A stretch of 64,000 nucleotides of DNA from Microlunatus soli (GTDB lineage Bacteria; Actinomycetota; Actinomycetes; Propionibacteriales; Propionibacteriaceae), in NCBI RefSeq assembly GCF_900105385.1, contig NZ_LT629772.1:5208001-5272000 (forward strand), given 5' to 3'. Of the stretch, positions 8,942 to 18,083 are shown one piece after another. The notes beneath the pieces are model-generated. The model was given only the letters and a program-made list of their open reading frames with translations, was not told where the DNA came from and made no database searches. The stretch's first letter is position 1. Each line of letters opens with the position of its first letter. The position numbers and the translations under genes are program-made.

Positions 8942-10192
8942 TCAGGTCGCCGGCGTGGTGTCGAGCACGATCAGGTCGTGGCGGAAGAGCCGCCGGATCA
9001 GGTCAACATTGTCGCCGACAAGATCGCCTACCGTCGCTGTCCCGTCGATCCGTCGGACCACGGCGAACTCGGCGTCGGTCACCGGCAGCGCCAGATCGCT
9101 TTCGGCGTGGGCGGCATTTCGGAGCACGGCTCCCGGTCGTCCGGCTCGGGTGCTGTCGCCGGCCGTCGCGATCCGGGTCGTCGGTGCGATCAGCGGTCGC
9201 CACTCGCTGACAGCATCGTCGTCGAGATCGGGCTGGCTGACGGTGTCGTCGTTGGCAGCGTAGGCGATCGCGGTGTGGCTGGCGATCGTGCCACGGAACA
9301 ATTCGACCGCTGCGAACTGCTCGTCCCGGGGCAGAGCCGCGATCCGAGCCGCATGCGGTGTCGACGCCACCGCACCGCAATCGGGCAGATAGGGCGCCTG
9401 TCGCTGCCACCGGCCGAACCGGAATCCACCGTCGGACAGGAATGTCAGGGTCTCGGTGACGGTGTACGGGCGATCGCGCGGATTCAGGAGAACGTCGGCC
9501 AGTGCGTCCGGGTCGTCGAAATCCCACGAGTTCTGCATCAGGTGGCGCAACGGATGGGACGGATCCAAAGCGGTCACGACCTTCGCCAGTTCGGCAAGAT
9601 CATCGACGCTGCCGCTGAGCCCCAATCGGCGGCAGTATTCCTGCATCATGTACACGCCCGCGCGGCCATATCGTGCGTACAGCATGATGGTCACCGCTCC
9701 ACCGGGGGCGAGGACCGAATGCAGAGCGCGAAGCCCTGTCGTCGGATCGGCCAGACAATGCAGAACTCCGGTGCTGATGATTCGATCGAACTGCTGGTCG
9801 AGTTCGCTCACCCGTTCGATCGGCAACTGGTGCAGCGTGAGGTTGTCGATGCCGTGCTGCCGGATGAGATCGCGGGTCTTTCCCAGGCTTGCCGAACTGA
9901 CGTCGATTCCGACGACCTCGGCCTCTGGGTTGACCATCGCATGTCGCGCCGCCTGAGTGGTGCCGCAGCCGGCGATCAATGTCCGACAACGACCGTCGGG
10001 GAAGCTGTCGCGCGGGGATCGGTTCGGCCAGATCAGGTGATGACGCGCCCGCCGTTCTGGTGCCCCTGGCAGTCGGACCCGATCCAATCCCACCGGTGGC
10101 GGGTAAGGATGTCGTTCGTAGAAATCGGCGATCAGGTCACGGCTCGGATCAGTATTATCCACCGTCATCGGTGACTGCGCCATGGCCCGCAT
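8942..10192 (-). CDS. Class I SAM-dependent methyltransferase beside the RiPP operon
   Basis: 416 aa. FYERHPYPPP near residue 24 and LIAGCGTTQAARHA (SAM loop, about residue 92) identify the FYExxPYP group; VVGIDVSSASL and IISTGVLHCL are motifs II and IV. A C-terminal segment (AEFAVVRRIDGTATVGDLVGDN) looks like a small winged-helix or PqqD-like module, as in several natural-product enzymes; that similarity is weak. It is divergent from the precursor peptide gene with only 78 bases between, so it could methylate the RiPP product, but this is inferred from position. ATG 10183 is an alternative start with better spaced GGAAG. Confidence 0.75.
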   Translation of the reverse strand: MRAMAQSPMTVDNTDPSRDLIADFYERHPYPPPVGLDRVRLPGAPERRARHHLIWPNRSPRDSFPDGRCRTLIAGCGTTQAARHAMVNPEAEVVGIDVSSASLGKTRDLIRQHGIDNLTLHQLPIERVSELDQQFDRIISTGVLHCLADPTTGLRALHSVLAPGGAVTIMLYARYGRAGVYMMQEYCRRLGLSGSVDDLAELAKVVTALDPSHPLRHLMQNSWDFDDPDALADVLLNPRDRPYTVTETLTFLSDGGFRFGRWQRQAPYLPDCGAVASTPHAARIAALPRDEQFAAVELFRGTIASHTAIAYAANDDTVSQPDLDDDAVSEWRPLIAPTTRIATAGDSTRAGRPGAVLRNAAHAESDLALPVTDAEFAVVRRIDGTATVGDLVGDNVDLIRRLFRHDLIVLDTTPAT

Positions 10193-10270
10193 TCTTCCAT
10201 ATGGTCGTGATCGAGCGTACTGTCCGTGTCAGTTCATAGATTTGGATCGACAATCCAGACGGAGGCTCTC

Positions 10271-10408
10271 ATGGATAACGCGGCTGCCGGCGATCTCACC
10301 CGAGTTACGCCGGAAGATCTGGAAAAGCTCCTCGAATCCGATGGTGACAGCGAGCCGATGGGTTTGGGCTATCTGAACGGTTCTATTGCCGACGGAAGTG
10401 ACGACTGA
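10271..10408 (+). CDS. RiPP precursor peptide candidate (45 aa)
   Basis: ATG 10271 has GGAGG 6 bases upstream, a strong start. The peptide has a leader-like acidic helix (LTRVTPEDLEKLLESDGD) and a short, glycine-rich C-terminal part PMGLGYLNGSIADGSDD. No cysteine is present, so azoline formation would have to use Ser; thioamidation of a backbone bond needs no special side chain and fits the YcaO-TfuA pair behind it. The frame overlaps the YcaO gene by up to 23 bases. The probable core lies after SDGD or around MGLGYLNG; the last DGSDD may be a follower. No second copy is found in the window. Confidence 0.75.
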   Translation: MDNAAAGDLTRVTPEDLEKLLESDGDSEPMGLGYLNGSIADGSDD

Positions 10409-11762
10409 CAGCGCGAACGTTGATGTCTGGTCGGCGCGCGCCGCGGACCGCGAGGTCGACACGGCGGACACGCTGCACCGGATGGTGCCCCACCTGTCTG
10501 CCGTCGGGATCACCCGGCTCGGCGACATCACGGGGCTCGACCGGGTAGGCATTCCGGTCTTCCAGGCGATCTGTCCTCGGAGCCGCGACACGATCTCGGT
10601 CTACAGCGGCAAAGGCGTCACAGCTGACGCCGCTCGGGTCAGCGCGGTGATGGAAGCGACCGAACGGTTCTGTGCAACCCAGGACCGGGCCCCCGCCCGA
10701 GTGGCGTCGGTCGCGGAGCTTCGTCGGGAGGATCCGGCGGGATTCCTGCGGCCCGAAGATCATCTGCTGCCGCTGCGCCCCGGCATCGACGACGACACCC
10801 CACTGCACTGGCTGCGTGGCACCGACCTCGGGATCGGCGCGCAGGTCCTCGTGCCGCAGCAGGCGGTGACCCACGGGGCCGACGGGTACGGCACCGCGTG
10901 CTACCGGATCACCAGCACCAACGGACTGGCGGCCGGCAACACCCACGACGAGGCCGTCCTGCACGGGCTGTGTGAGGTCATCGAGCGCGATGACTGGACG
11001 TTCGCCGATGCGATCGGCAACCAGCTCCCGAAGCTTCGCGCCCGCCGGCGTCGACGAGCCTCCGATGACGGTGGGGCCGGCGACGGTGGGGTCGATGACT
11101 GTGGTGTGACGGGGCCGGGCGCGACCTATCGCCAGCTGCGGATCGACACCCTGCCCCCGATCGCTGCCGAACTGGCCGGACGATTCTCCGCTGCCGGTAT
11201 CGGTCTGACGATGCACGTGATCTCTCGGGCTGGCAGTCTGACGACGGTGTTGGCGACCTCGGTGAATGACGGCTGGGAGGGTTCCGGACGCTATATCGGA
11301 CTCGGCACCAGCCCGGACCCGTTGCTCGCCGTGACGCGATCATTGACCGAGCTGGCCCAGAGCCGAGCGGGTGACATCTCGGCGACACGCGAGGACCTGA
11401 CCGCTGCCGATGAGCATGACGCGCAGCCCTGGGACCGACACATCCGCCGGACGACCGGCACCGTCGGTGATCAGCCATGGGATCGGACCGGTGCCGAGGA
11501 GATGATCAGCTTCGATTCCTTGGCCGACGAATCCGCAGCTGCGGAACGGCGCCCTCCCGGTCACTGGGTCCGCCAGATCGTCGGGCAGCTCGGCAGCCAC
11601 GGAATGCGCCGGGTGATTGTCGTCGATCTGTCGGTCGACGGTCTTCCCGCGAAGGTCGTACGGGTCATCGTCCCGGGGTTGGAGTCCTGGGCAGCGCATC
11701 GGTCCCGGATCGGTCACCGGTTGCTGACAGCTTGGAACGCCGCTGTCGAGGACGGCGAATGA
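10386..11762 (+). CDS. YcaO-domain enzyme, TfuA-partnered
   Basis: 458 aa from TTG 10386 (454 from GTG 10398, which sits just inside the precursor stop). YcaO enzymes activate backbone amides with ATP. The two ATP/Mg signatures are clear: VSAVMEATERFC (ExxER, about residue 90) and LHGLCEVIERDDWTF (about residue 200). Between domains there is a low-complexity Arg/Asp/Gly insert (RARRRRRASDDGGAGDGG). The C-terminus lacks the PxPxP end of azoline-forming YcaOs, which fits a thioamide-type enzyme. The stop overlaps tfuA by 4 bases. Substrate is presumed to be the peptide at 10271. Confidence 0.9.
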   Translation: MPTEVTTDSANVDVWSARAADREVDTADTLHRMVPHLSAVGITRLGDITGLDRVGIPVFQAICPRSRDTISVYSGKGVTADAARVSAVMEATERFCATQDRAPARVASVAELRREDPAGFLRPEDHLLPLRPGIDDDTPLHWLRGTDLGIGAQVLVPQQAVTHGADGYGTACYRITSTNGLAAGNTHDEAVLHGLCEVIERDDWTFADAIGNQLPKLRARRRRRASDDGGAGDGGVDDCGVTGPGATYRQLRIDTLPPIAAELAGRFSAAGIGLTMHVISRAGSLTTVLATSVNDGWEGSGRYIGLGTSPDPLLAVTRSLTELAQSRAGDISATREDLTAADEHDAQPWDRHIRRTTGTVGDQPWDRTGAEEMISFDSLADESAAAERRPPGHWVRQIVGQLGSHGMRRVIVVDLSVDGLPAKVVRVIVPGLESWAAHRSRIGHRLLTAWNAAVEDGE

Positions 11763-12436
11763 CCGGACGGGGTGACAGCGTCGTGTTCATCGGCCCCAGC
11801 CTGTGCCACGACGAGGTGCGGAAGACGTTCGACGGCACCGTCCGGCCGCCGATCGGGCGCGGTGACCTGGATCAACTCATCGGGTGCGACCCGCCGCCCC
11901 AACAGGTCGGGATCGTCGACGGCACCTTTCTGCATCGGCTGGCCGTCACCCCCAAGGAGGTCCTGCGGGCGATCGACGCGGGAATCACCGTCTTCGGTGC
12001 CTCGAGCATCGGGGCGCTCCGCGCTGCCGAGTGCGACCGCTACGGAATGATCGGCGTCGGACGGATCTACCGACTGTTCGCCGACGGTGAGGTCGTCGCC
12101 GACGACGAGGTCGCCATCACGATGGATCCGGACACGCTGGCTGCGACCTCCGAACCGTTGATCAACATCCGACTGGCGATCGCGGCGGCCGTCGAAGCCG
12201 GTCAGGTGACCGAGATCGTCGGAAGCACAGCCGTCCGGATCGCCGCTGGGCTCTACTTCCCGGACCGCTCCTGGGCTCGGGTGGTCGATGACCTGCACCG
12301 GCTGCCGGCGCTGCCCGCCGACGAGGTCGAAGCGTTCACGGCCTGGACGCGCAGCGAGCAACGAGGGGATCAGAAGTCCGCGGACGCGCGACTCCTATTG
12401 CAGATGATGGCCGGGAGTGATGACGATCGCGACTGA
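11759..12436 (+). CDS. TfuA-like protein
   Basis: 225 aa from ATG 11759 (ATGA overlap with the YcaO stop). The N-terminus VVFIGPSLCHDEVR and the stretch DGTFLHRLAVTPKEVLRAIDAG, FGASSIGALRAAECDRYGMIGVGRIY are the hallmark of the TfuA family (named from trifolitoxin genes). In known systems (methyl-CoM reductase thioglycine, thiovarsolin clusters) TfuA works with YcaO, probably delivering sulfur, to exchange a peptide amide oxygen for sulfur. Its presence here is the main reason to predict a thioamidated product. Confidence 0.9.
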   Translation: MTGRGDSVVFIGPSLCHDEVRKTFDGTVRPPIGRGDLDQLIGCDPPPQQVGIVDGTFLHRLAVTPKEVLRAIDAGITVFGASSIGALRAAECDRYGMIGVGRIYRLFADGEVVADDEVAITMDPDTLAATSEPLINIRLAIAAAVEAGQVTEIVGSTAVRIAAGLYFPDRSWARVVDDLHRLPALPADEVEAFTAWTRSEQRGDQKSADARLLLQMMAGSDDDRD

Positions 12437-13658
12437 TCCACCGCCACGATCATCATCTGTCGGCTCTCGGCGCAATATGGCCGGCTGGGTGATCGGATTC
12501 GGCTGCTCGCAGCTCGGTGACCAGATCTTCGCCTTGGCGATCGCGTGGGCCGCCGTCCAGGCGGGCTCGGCAGCGACGGTCGGTCTGGTGATCGCGGCCG
12601 GATCGATCCCACGGATCGCGATCCTGCTCTTCGGCGGCGCACTGGCCGATCGGCTGAACGCCAAGCTGATGATCGCGCTCGCCGACGCTGCCAGAGCGCT
12701 GACGTTGATCATCTTCGCGCTGCTGTTGATGACCGATGAACCGGCGGTCGTCGCGTTGATCACGGTCTCGGTCCTGATCGGGACCGCCGACGGCCTGTTC
12801 CAACCGGCCATCGGGGCGCTGTCCGTCCGACTCGGTCCGGAAAGTGAGATCGGCCGGATATCGGCGTTGCGGACGACCGTGTCGCGGCTCTGTTTGCTGA
12901 TCGGTGGGCCGATCAGCGGAGCCGCGCTCGCGTGGTGGGGCACCGCCGCGGCTTTTGCGATCGCCGGGGTGTTGTTCATCGGATCGGTCGCTTCGCTGGT
13001 GTTGATCAAGATCGACCGGCCCGCTGCCGCGTCGCAACCCGCAGCCGGCAACGACTCGTTGATCGGTGAGGTGGTGGCCGGCTTGCGAATGGTCCGACGG
13101 CATCCCGTACTGCCGTGGCTGCTGTTGATGATCGGCGGACTCAACTTCGGCTTCTCCGGACCGATGACGGCCGGCATCCCGCTGCTGGCCGACGTGCTGG
13201 ACTGGGGGCCGGGGGCGGCCGGGCTGATCTACGGAGCTTTCGGGCTGGGCGCCGGCACCGCCGGTCTGAGTCTGGTCTTCGTCAAGCGGGTGCCTCGCGC
13301 GGGGTGGAGCGCGTTGGCGGCGGCAGCCGCAGTGGCGCTGGCACTAGGGGCCTTTGCGCTGGCTGCCCATCCGATCGCCGGCATCGTCGCCGGTGCGGTC
13401 CTCGGAGTCGCCTCCGGCATCTTCGGAACCACTGCCAACGGGCTGGTGATGTCTTCGACGCCGCGGTCCGAGATCGGCCGGGTGATGTCGTTGAATGCGC
13501 TGGTGCTGGAAAGTGTGTTGCCGGCCAGCCTGTCACTGACCGGCCTGCTCGCCACGCTGACCTCGCCGTCGATGACCTTCGCAGCCGGGGCACTGGTGCT
13601 GCTGCTGACGCTGCTGATCCCGGTCAGCCGTCGGCAGGTCCGCGCGGCTCGGTTGTGA
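12420..13658 (+). CDS. MFS exporter of the RiPP cluster
   Basis: 412 aa, 12 predicted helices, drug:H+ antiporter type of the major facilitator family: WVIGFGCSQLGDQIFALAIAWA, the loop FGGALADRLNAKLMIA, and a second half starting near HPVLPWLLLMIGGLNF. It overlaps the tfuA end by 17 bases (20 if GTG 12417 is used), so it belongs to the same transcript. Role inferred: export of, or resistance to, the modified peptide. No peptidase gene is present in the operon, so leader removal must use an enzyme encoded elsewhere. Confidence 0.85.
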   Translation: MTIATDPPPRSSSVGSRRNMAGWVIGFGCSQLGDQIFALAIAWAAVQAGSAATVGLVIAAGSIPRIAILLFGGALADRLNAKLMIALADAARALTLIIFALLLMTDEPAVVALITVSVLIGTADGLFQPAIGALSVRLGPESEIGRISALRTTVSRLCLLIGGPISGAALAWWGTAAAFAIAGVLFIGSVASLVLIKIDRPAAASQPAAGNDSLIGEVVAGLRMVRRHPVLPWLLLMIGGLNFGFSGPMTAGIPLLADVLDWGPGAAGLIYGAFGLGAGTAGLSLVFVKRVPRAGWSALAAAAAVALALGAFALAAHPIAGIVAGAVLGVASGIFGTTANGLVMSSTPRSEIGRVMSLNALVLESVLPASLSLTGLLATLTSPSMTFAAGALVLLLTLLIPVSRRQVRAARL

Positions 13659-13683
13659 CGACCGATGACACCCGGTGCCGGCT

Positions 13684-13701
13684 GCCCGGGTCCGACCGGG
13701 C
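13684..13701. terminator. Hairpin between convergent MFS and ABC genes
   Basis: GCCCGG-gtccga-CCGGGC forms a 6-bp GC stem in the 46-base gap between the end of the RiPP operon and the ABC exporter. No T run follows on either strand, so termination strength is uncertain. Confidence 0.35.
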
Positions 13702-13704
13702 TGC

Positions 13705-16700
13705 TCAGAGGTGCGAACTGTCCGGGTCACCGATGAAGGTCGCCCACAACTCGGCATAACCGCCGTTCAGCGCCAGCAACTCCTCATGGGTGCCGTCCTC
13801 GACGACCTCGCCGTGCTCGACGTAGAGGATCCGGTCGGCGCGGGCAGCGGTGGTCAGCCGATGGGCGACCACGATCGTGGTGCGTTGCTCGGCGAGCTGA
13901 TCGGTGGCCCGGGTGACCATCGCCTCGCTGCGCAGATCCAACGCGGCGGTGGCCTCGTCCAACAGCAGGATCGCCGGCTTCACCAACTCCGCTCTGGCCA
14001 GGGCGACCAACTGTCGTTGGCCGGCCGACAGGTTGCGGCCGCGTTCGGCCACCGGGTGCAGATAACCGCCGGGCAGCTGGGCGATCATCTGATGGGCACC
14101 GACGGCACGGGCAGCCGACTCCACGTCGGCGTCGGACGCGCCCGGTCGGCCGTACGCGATCTGATCACGGATGTTGCCGGGGAAGAGGTAGCTCTCCTGC
14201 GGCACCAGCCCGACGTGCTGGCGATAGGCCGACGGGTCGAGGTCACGAAGATCATGCCCGTCGATCCGGATGCTGCCGTCGGTGACGTCGTAGAACCGTT
14301 CGATCAGTTTGACGATGGTCGACTTGCCGGCACCGGTCTCACCGACCAGGGCGACAGATCGGCCGGGTTCGATCGTCACGTTCAATCGGCTCAGCGCCGG
14401 CCGTGACGCCCGTTCGTAGGTGAACGTCACGTCGTCGAAGTCGAGTCGACCGTGCACCCGGTCCAGCACGATCGGGTCCTTCGCCGTCGGGGTGGAGGTC
14501 GGCGTGCTGAGCAGGTCGCGGATCCGTTGCAGGCCGACCATCGCCTGCTGGTAACCGTCGAAGACCTGGGACAGCTGCTGGATCGGGGAGAACAGCAGAT
14601 CGATGTAGAGCAGGTAGGCGATCAGCCCGCCCGCGGTGATCAGCCCGTTGTGGAACTGGGTCGCGGCCAGCACCAGCACCAGGGCGCCGGCCAGGTTGCT
14701 GAGGAACTGGACGAACGGGAAGTAGATCGAGATGTAGCGCTGGCTCCGGGTCCGCAATCGGCGGTAACCGTCGGACAGCTCGGTGAACCGCTGCGTGTTG
14801 TAGGGCTCCCGGCGGAAGGCCTGGGTGATCCGCAAGCCCGCGACATTCTCCTGCAGGTCGGCGTTCACAGCGGCGACCTGCTCGCGTGCCTGCCGATAGC
14901 TGCGGGCACTGAGATGACGGAAGATCAAGGTTGCGGCGATCAAGATCGGCAGCACCAGCCCGACGACGATCATCAGCCGGAAATTCAACACACACAGGGC
15001 GATCAGGATGCCGAAGAACGACATCAGGCTGACCAGTGCGGTCACCATCCCGGTCTGCAGGAACGACGACAGCGCGTCGACGTCGGTCGTCATCCGGGTC
15101 AGGATGCGGCCGCCCATCTCGCGTTCGTAGTAGTCCAGGCCGAGGCGTTGCAGATGGCTGAAGATCTTGACCCGCAGGGTGTAGAGGAAGCGTTCGCCGG
15201 TCCGGCCGGTGATCCGGGCGGCCGCGACCTGGATCACCCAGTCCAGCAGGACGACGACGAGCGCCAGCGCCGAGGCGATCCAGACAGCGGTCAACACACC
15301 GCGGTTGACCCCGTCGTCGATGCCGTTGCGGATCAGCACCGGCAGCGCGAGCCCGCACAGGGCATCGACGGCGACCAGGATCAGACCGAGCGCAAGTGGT
15401 AGCCGGAAGTGCGCCAGCAGGTGGCCGAGTCGGAAATGATCATCACCGGCCCGCGCGAACTCCGGGTCGACCGCCGGCCGGGCATCGGCCGGCGGCAGTT
15501 TCTCCAACGCGTCCAACAGTTCCGGAGTGGGTGGCATCGACGCCATCCCGGATGCCAGTCCGCGACCGCCGCCACCGCCGCCGCGTCCGGCGGTGGCGCC
15601 GCCCATCCGCAGCAGCCGGTCGGCCAGGGCAGGGTCGTCGGCGGCGTCGGGCAGCCGGGACGGATCCCACAACTCGGTGCTGACCTCGCCCGGCGCCGGA
15701 TCCGGCAGCCCGGGCTCCTCCTCGGCCAGCACGTCCGGGCCGCTGAGCAGCATACGGAACGACGGGGACCGTTCCTCCAACTCGGCCAGCGTCCCGACGT
15801 CGACGACTCGACCGTCCTCCAGCACCGCGATCCGGTCGGCCAACTGCAGGGTCGACCGGCGATGGGCCATCAGCAGCGTCGTCCGGCCGGCAAGCAGCGT
15901 GTCCAGCGAGTGATGGATCTCCGCCTCCACCCGGGCATCGATCGCCGAGGTCGCGTCGTCCAAGATCAAGATCCTCGGATTGGCCAGGATCGCCCGGGCC
16001 AGCGCCACCCGCTGCCGCTGGCCACCGGACAGGGTGAGGCCCTGCTCCCCGACGACCGTGTCGTACCCGTCGGGAAGTTCGGAGATGAACCCGTCGGCGC
16101 GGGCCGTACGGGCGGCGGCCTCGACCTCGTCCCGGGACGCGTCAGGTCTGCCGTAGGCGATGTTGTCGGCGACGCTCTGACTGAACAGGAAGCTGTCCTC
16201 CATCGCGATCGCGATCGCACCCCGGAGGGAATGCAGAGTGACCCCGCTGATGTCCTGCCCGTCGATCGACACCGACCCCTGCGCGCAGTCGTAGAAGCGG
16301 GGCAGCAACTGGGCGACGGTGCTCTTGCCGGATCCCGAACTTCCCACCAGGGCAAGGGTTTCGCCGGGTTCGACGGTCAGGTCGAACCCGTCCAGCACCG
16401 GATGCTCCTGATAGCCGAAGCCGACGTTGTCGAAGCGGATCCGGCCCGGCCCCGGTCGCAGCGGTCGAGCGTCGGGCCGCTGCTTCACCACCGGTCGGGC
16501 GTCGATGATCTCGAACACCCTGATCACCGAGGCACGGGCCTGTTGCCCGGTGGTCAGCAGCAAACTGATCAATCGGACCGGCCCGGACATCTGGGTGACA
16601 TAGGTGGAGAAGGCGAGGAAGGTGCCCAACGTCAGACCGCCGCGGATCGCCAGGAAGCCGCCGAGAGCTAGTACGCCGACCGTGCCCAGCTGCGGGATCG

Positions 16701-17508
16701 CCGCCAGGGCAGGGGAGAAGAAGCTGTTCAGCCGGATGGTGCGGACGCGGGCGCCGAACAGGCGTTGGGAGATCCGGTCGACGCGGTTGAGCTCCTGATC
16801 TTCCTGGCCGAACCCTTTGACCACCCGGACACCGGTGGTCGCAGCCTCAACCGCACCGGCGAGCTCGGCATCCTGTTGCTGGGCGAACCAGCTCGACGGG
16901 AAGAGCTTCGACCGACTCCGCATCCCGAGCAGCCAGAGTGCCGGGACCGTCGCCAACGCGACCAACGCCAGCATCGGCGAGAGTCGGAACATGAAGAAGA
17001 TCGACACCACGAAGAGCACCAGGTTGCCGGTCAGATTCGGCAACATCTGCAGCAGCGCCTGGACCAGGGTCAGATCAGAGGTGGCGCGACCGACGATCTG
17101 CCCGGTGTCCAGGCCGTCCTGGCGCCGTCCGTCGAGTCGGGTCAGTGATCCGAAGACATCGGTGCGCAAGGCGTGCTGGACGTCCACCGACAACCGGCCA
17201 CCGGTGAACCGGCGCAGATAGGTCAGTCCGAAGATGATCAAGGCGGCGAGCACCAGCAGCAGGGCCCACGGCAGCAATGGCTGGGAGCGGACCAGGATGA
17301 CGTGGTCGATGATCTCCCGTTGGATCAGCGGCACCGTCGCCATCACGGTCTGGCCGACGATGCCGGCGCCGAAGGCGATCAACACCCGACCCTTGAAACG
17401 CCAGCAGTAGCCGGCGATCCGGCGGATCCAGCGATCCTGCTGCCGCGGTGTGGCCGGGGCGGTTCCGGTCCCGGTGCGTACGGTGCGGTCGGTCGCGGTC
17501 TGGGTCAC
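13705..17508 (-). CDS. Double ABC exporter, both halves in one chain
   Basis: 1267 aa from GTG 17508, which overlaps the MarR stop by 4 bases; the open frame upstream to 17928 lies over the MarR gene and is not used. Order: membrane domain 1 (about 30-330), ATPase 1 (Walker A GSSGSGKST about 390; LSGGQ), Gly-rich linker (GRGGGGGGRG), membrane domain 2 (about 690-960), ATPase 2 (GETGAGKST about 1060; LSAGQ). ATPase 1 has LILDDATSAID with Asp in place of the catalytic Glu, ATPase 2 has normal LLLDEATAALD, as in asymmetric multidrug exporters such as Rv0194 and TmrAB. The regulator in front suggests drug-induced export. Confidence 0.9.
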   Translation of the reverse strand: MTQTATDRTVRTGTGTAPATPRQQDRWIRRIAGYCWRFKGRVLIAFGAGIVGQTVMATVPLIQREIIDHVILVRSQPLLPWALLLVLAALIIFGLTYLRRFTGGRLSVDVQHALRTDVFGSLTRLDGRRQDGLDTGQIVGRATSDLTLVQALLQMLPNLTGNLVLFVVSIFFMFRLSPMLALVALATVPALWLLGMRSRSKLFPSSWFAQQQDAELAGAVEAATTGVRVVKGFGQEDQELNRVDRISQRLFGARVRTIRLNSFFSPALAAIPQLGTVGVLALGGFLAIRGGLTLGTFLAFSTYVTQMSGPVRLISLLLTTGQQARASVIRVFEIIDARPVVKQRPDARPLRPGPGRIRFDNVGFGYQEHPVLDGFDLTVEPGETLALVGSSGSGKSTVAQLLPRFYDCAQGSVSIDGQDISGVTLHSLRGAIAIAMEDSFLFSQSVADNIAYGRPDASRDEVEAAARTARADGFISELPDGYDTVVGEQGLTLSGGQRQRVALARAILANPRILILDDATSAIDARVEAEIHHSLDTLLAGRTTLLMAHRRSTLQLADRIAVLEDGRVVDVGTLAELEERSPSFRMLLSGPDVLAEEEPGLPDPAPGEVSTELWDPSRLPDAADDPALADRLLRMGGATAGRGGGGGGRGLASGMASMPPTPELLDALEKLPPADARPAVDPEFARAGDDHFRLGHLLAHFRLPLALGLILVAVDALCGLALPVLIRNGIDDGVNRGVLTAVWIASALALVVVLLDWVIQVAAARITGRTGERFLYTLRVKIFSHLQRLGLDYYEREMGGRILTRMTTDVDALSSFLQTGMVTALVSLMSFFGILIALCVLNFRLMIVVGLVLPILIAATLIFRHLSARSYRQAREQVAAVNADLQENVAGLRITQAFRREPYNTQRFTELSDGYRRLRTRSQRYISIYFPFVQFLSNLAGALVLVLAATQFHNGLITAGGLIAYLLYIDLLFSPIQQLSQVFDGYQQAMVGLQRIRDLLSTPTSTPTAKDPIVLDRVHGRLDFDDVTFTYERASRPALSRLNVTIEPGRSVALVGETGAGKSTIVKLIERFYDVTDGSIRIDGHDLRDLDPSAYRQHVGLVPQESYLFPGNIRDQIAYGRPGASDADVESAARAVGAHQMIAQLPGGYLHPVAERGRNLSAGQRQLVALARAELVKPAILLLDEATAALDLRSEAMVTRATDQLAEQRTTIVVAHRLTTAARADRILYVEHGEVVEDGTHEELLALNGGYAELWATFIGDPDSSHL

Positions 17509-17999
17509 TTGCCGTCTGCCCCCTGGGAGGTTGGCTGGGTGATGCCGGGCTGCGGGGCTGCGTTCAGCCGGGCGACCCTTCGTGTCTCGAGACCGGACAG
17601 CTGGTCGAGCAGCAGATCTCGGTCGGGTGCGTCGTCGAGCAGTTCGGTGAATCGATCGGCGTAGATCCGTTCGGTCTCCGCGAGCGCCGCGCGGCCTTCG
17701 GCGGTGAGTTCGAGGCGGACCACCCGCCGGTCGGTGCTGTCGGCCTCGCGGATCAGGAAGCCGCCGGCGACCAGCCCGTCGGCGATCGCGGTCAGGGTCG
17801 GCTTCCGGACCGCGAGCCGCTCTGCCAGCCGGGCAGCCCGTTCGCCGCCTGCCGCGGCACGCCGCATCATCCGGAACTGCGAGGTGGTCAGTGGCGCACG
17901 GGTGCGCTCCAGGACCCGGGCGAGCCACAGCGCGGCGTCCAGCGCCGGGAGCAACTGCTCCTCGTCGGTCCGGTCTTCGGCGGTCCCAGCGGTGGACAT
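17505..17999 (-). CDS. MarR-family regulator of the ABC exporter
   Basis: 164 aa. Winged helix with PLTTSQFRMMRRAAAGG, RLAERLAVRKPTLTAIADGLVAGGFL (recognition helix) and the wing STDRRVVRLELTAEGR. First gene of a two-gene operon; its stop overlaps the exporter start by 4 bases. Upstream, around 18000-18020, the sequence GTTAGAGAGCCTAACGGTTAGG contains TTAG/CTAA half-sites (ggTTAGagagCCTAAcgg) that could be its operator; this is inference. Confidence 0.85.
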   Translation of the reverse strand: MSTAGTAEDRTDEEQLLPALDAALWLARVLERTRAPLTTSQFRMMRRAAAGGERAARLAERLAVRKPTLTAIADGLVAGGFLIREADSTDRRVVRLELTAEGRAALAETERIYADRFTELLDDAPDRDLLLDQLSGLETRRVARLNAAPQPGITQPTSQGADGK

Positions 18000-18083
18000 G
18001 GTTAGAGAGCCTAACGGTTAGGGTTGCGTACGACCATGCGGACCCGGTCGGGTCGATGTGCTCGCCGCGGTTACGCTGCGAAC

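Noticed and set aside
15409-16671. 420-codon forward frame opposite the ABC exporter
   Set aside because: Antisense shadow created by GC-rich codon bias; no ribosome site or family signal.
17509-17928. N-terminal extension of the ABC exporter frame
   Set aside because: Overlaps the MarR gene in another frame and is Arg/Pro-rich; the GTG at 17508 overlaps the MarR stop as in coupled genes.
13705-17999. ABC exporter as part of the RiPP cluster
   Set aside because: It is convergent to the RiPP operon and coupled to its own MarR gene; the MFS gene is the better exporter candidate.
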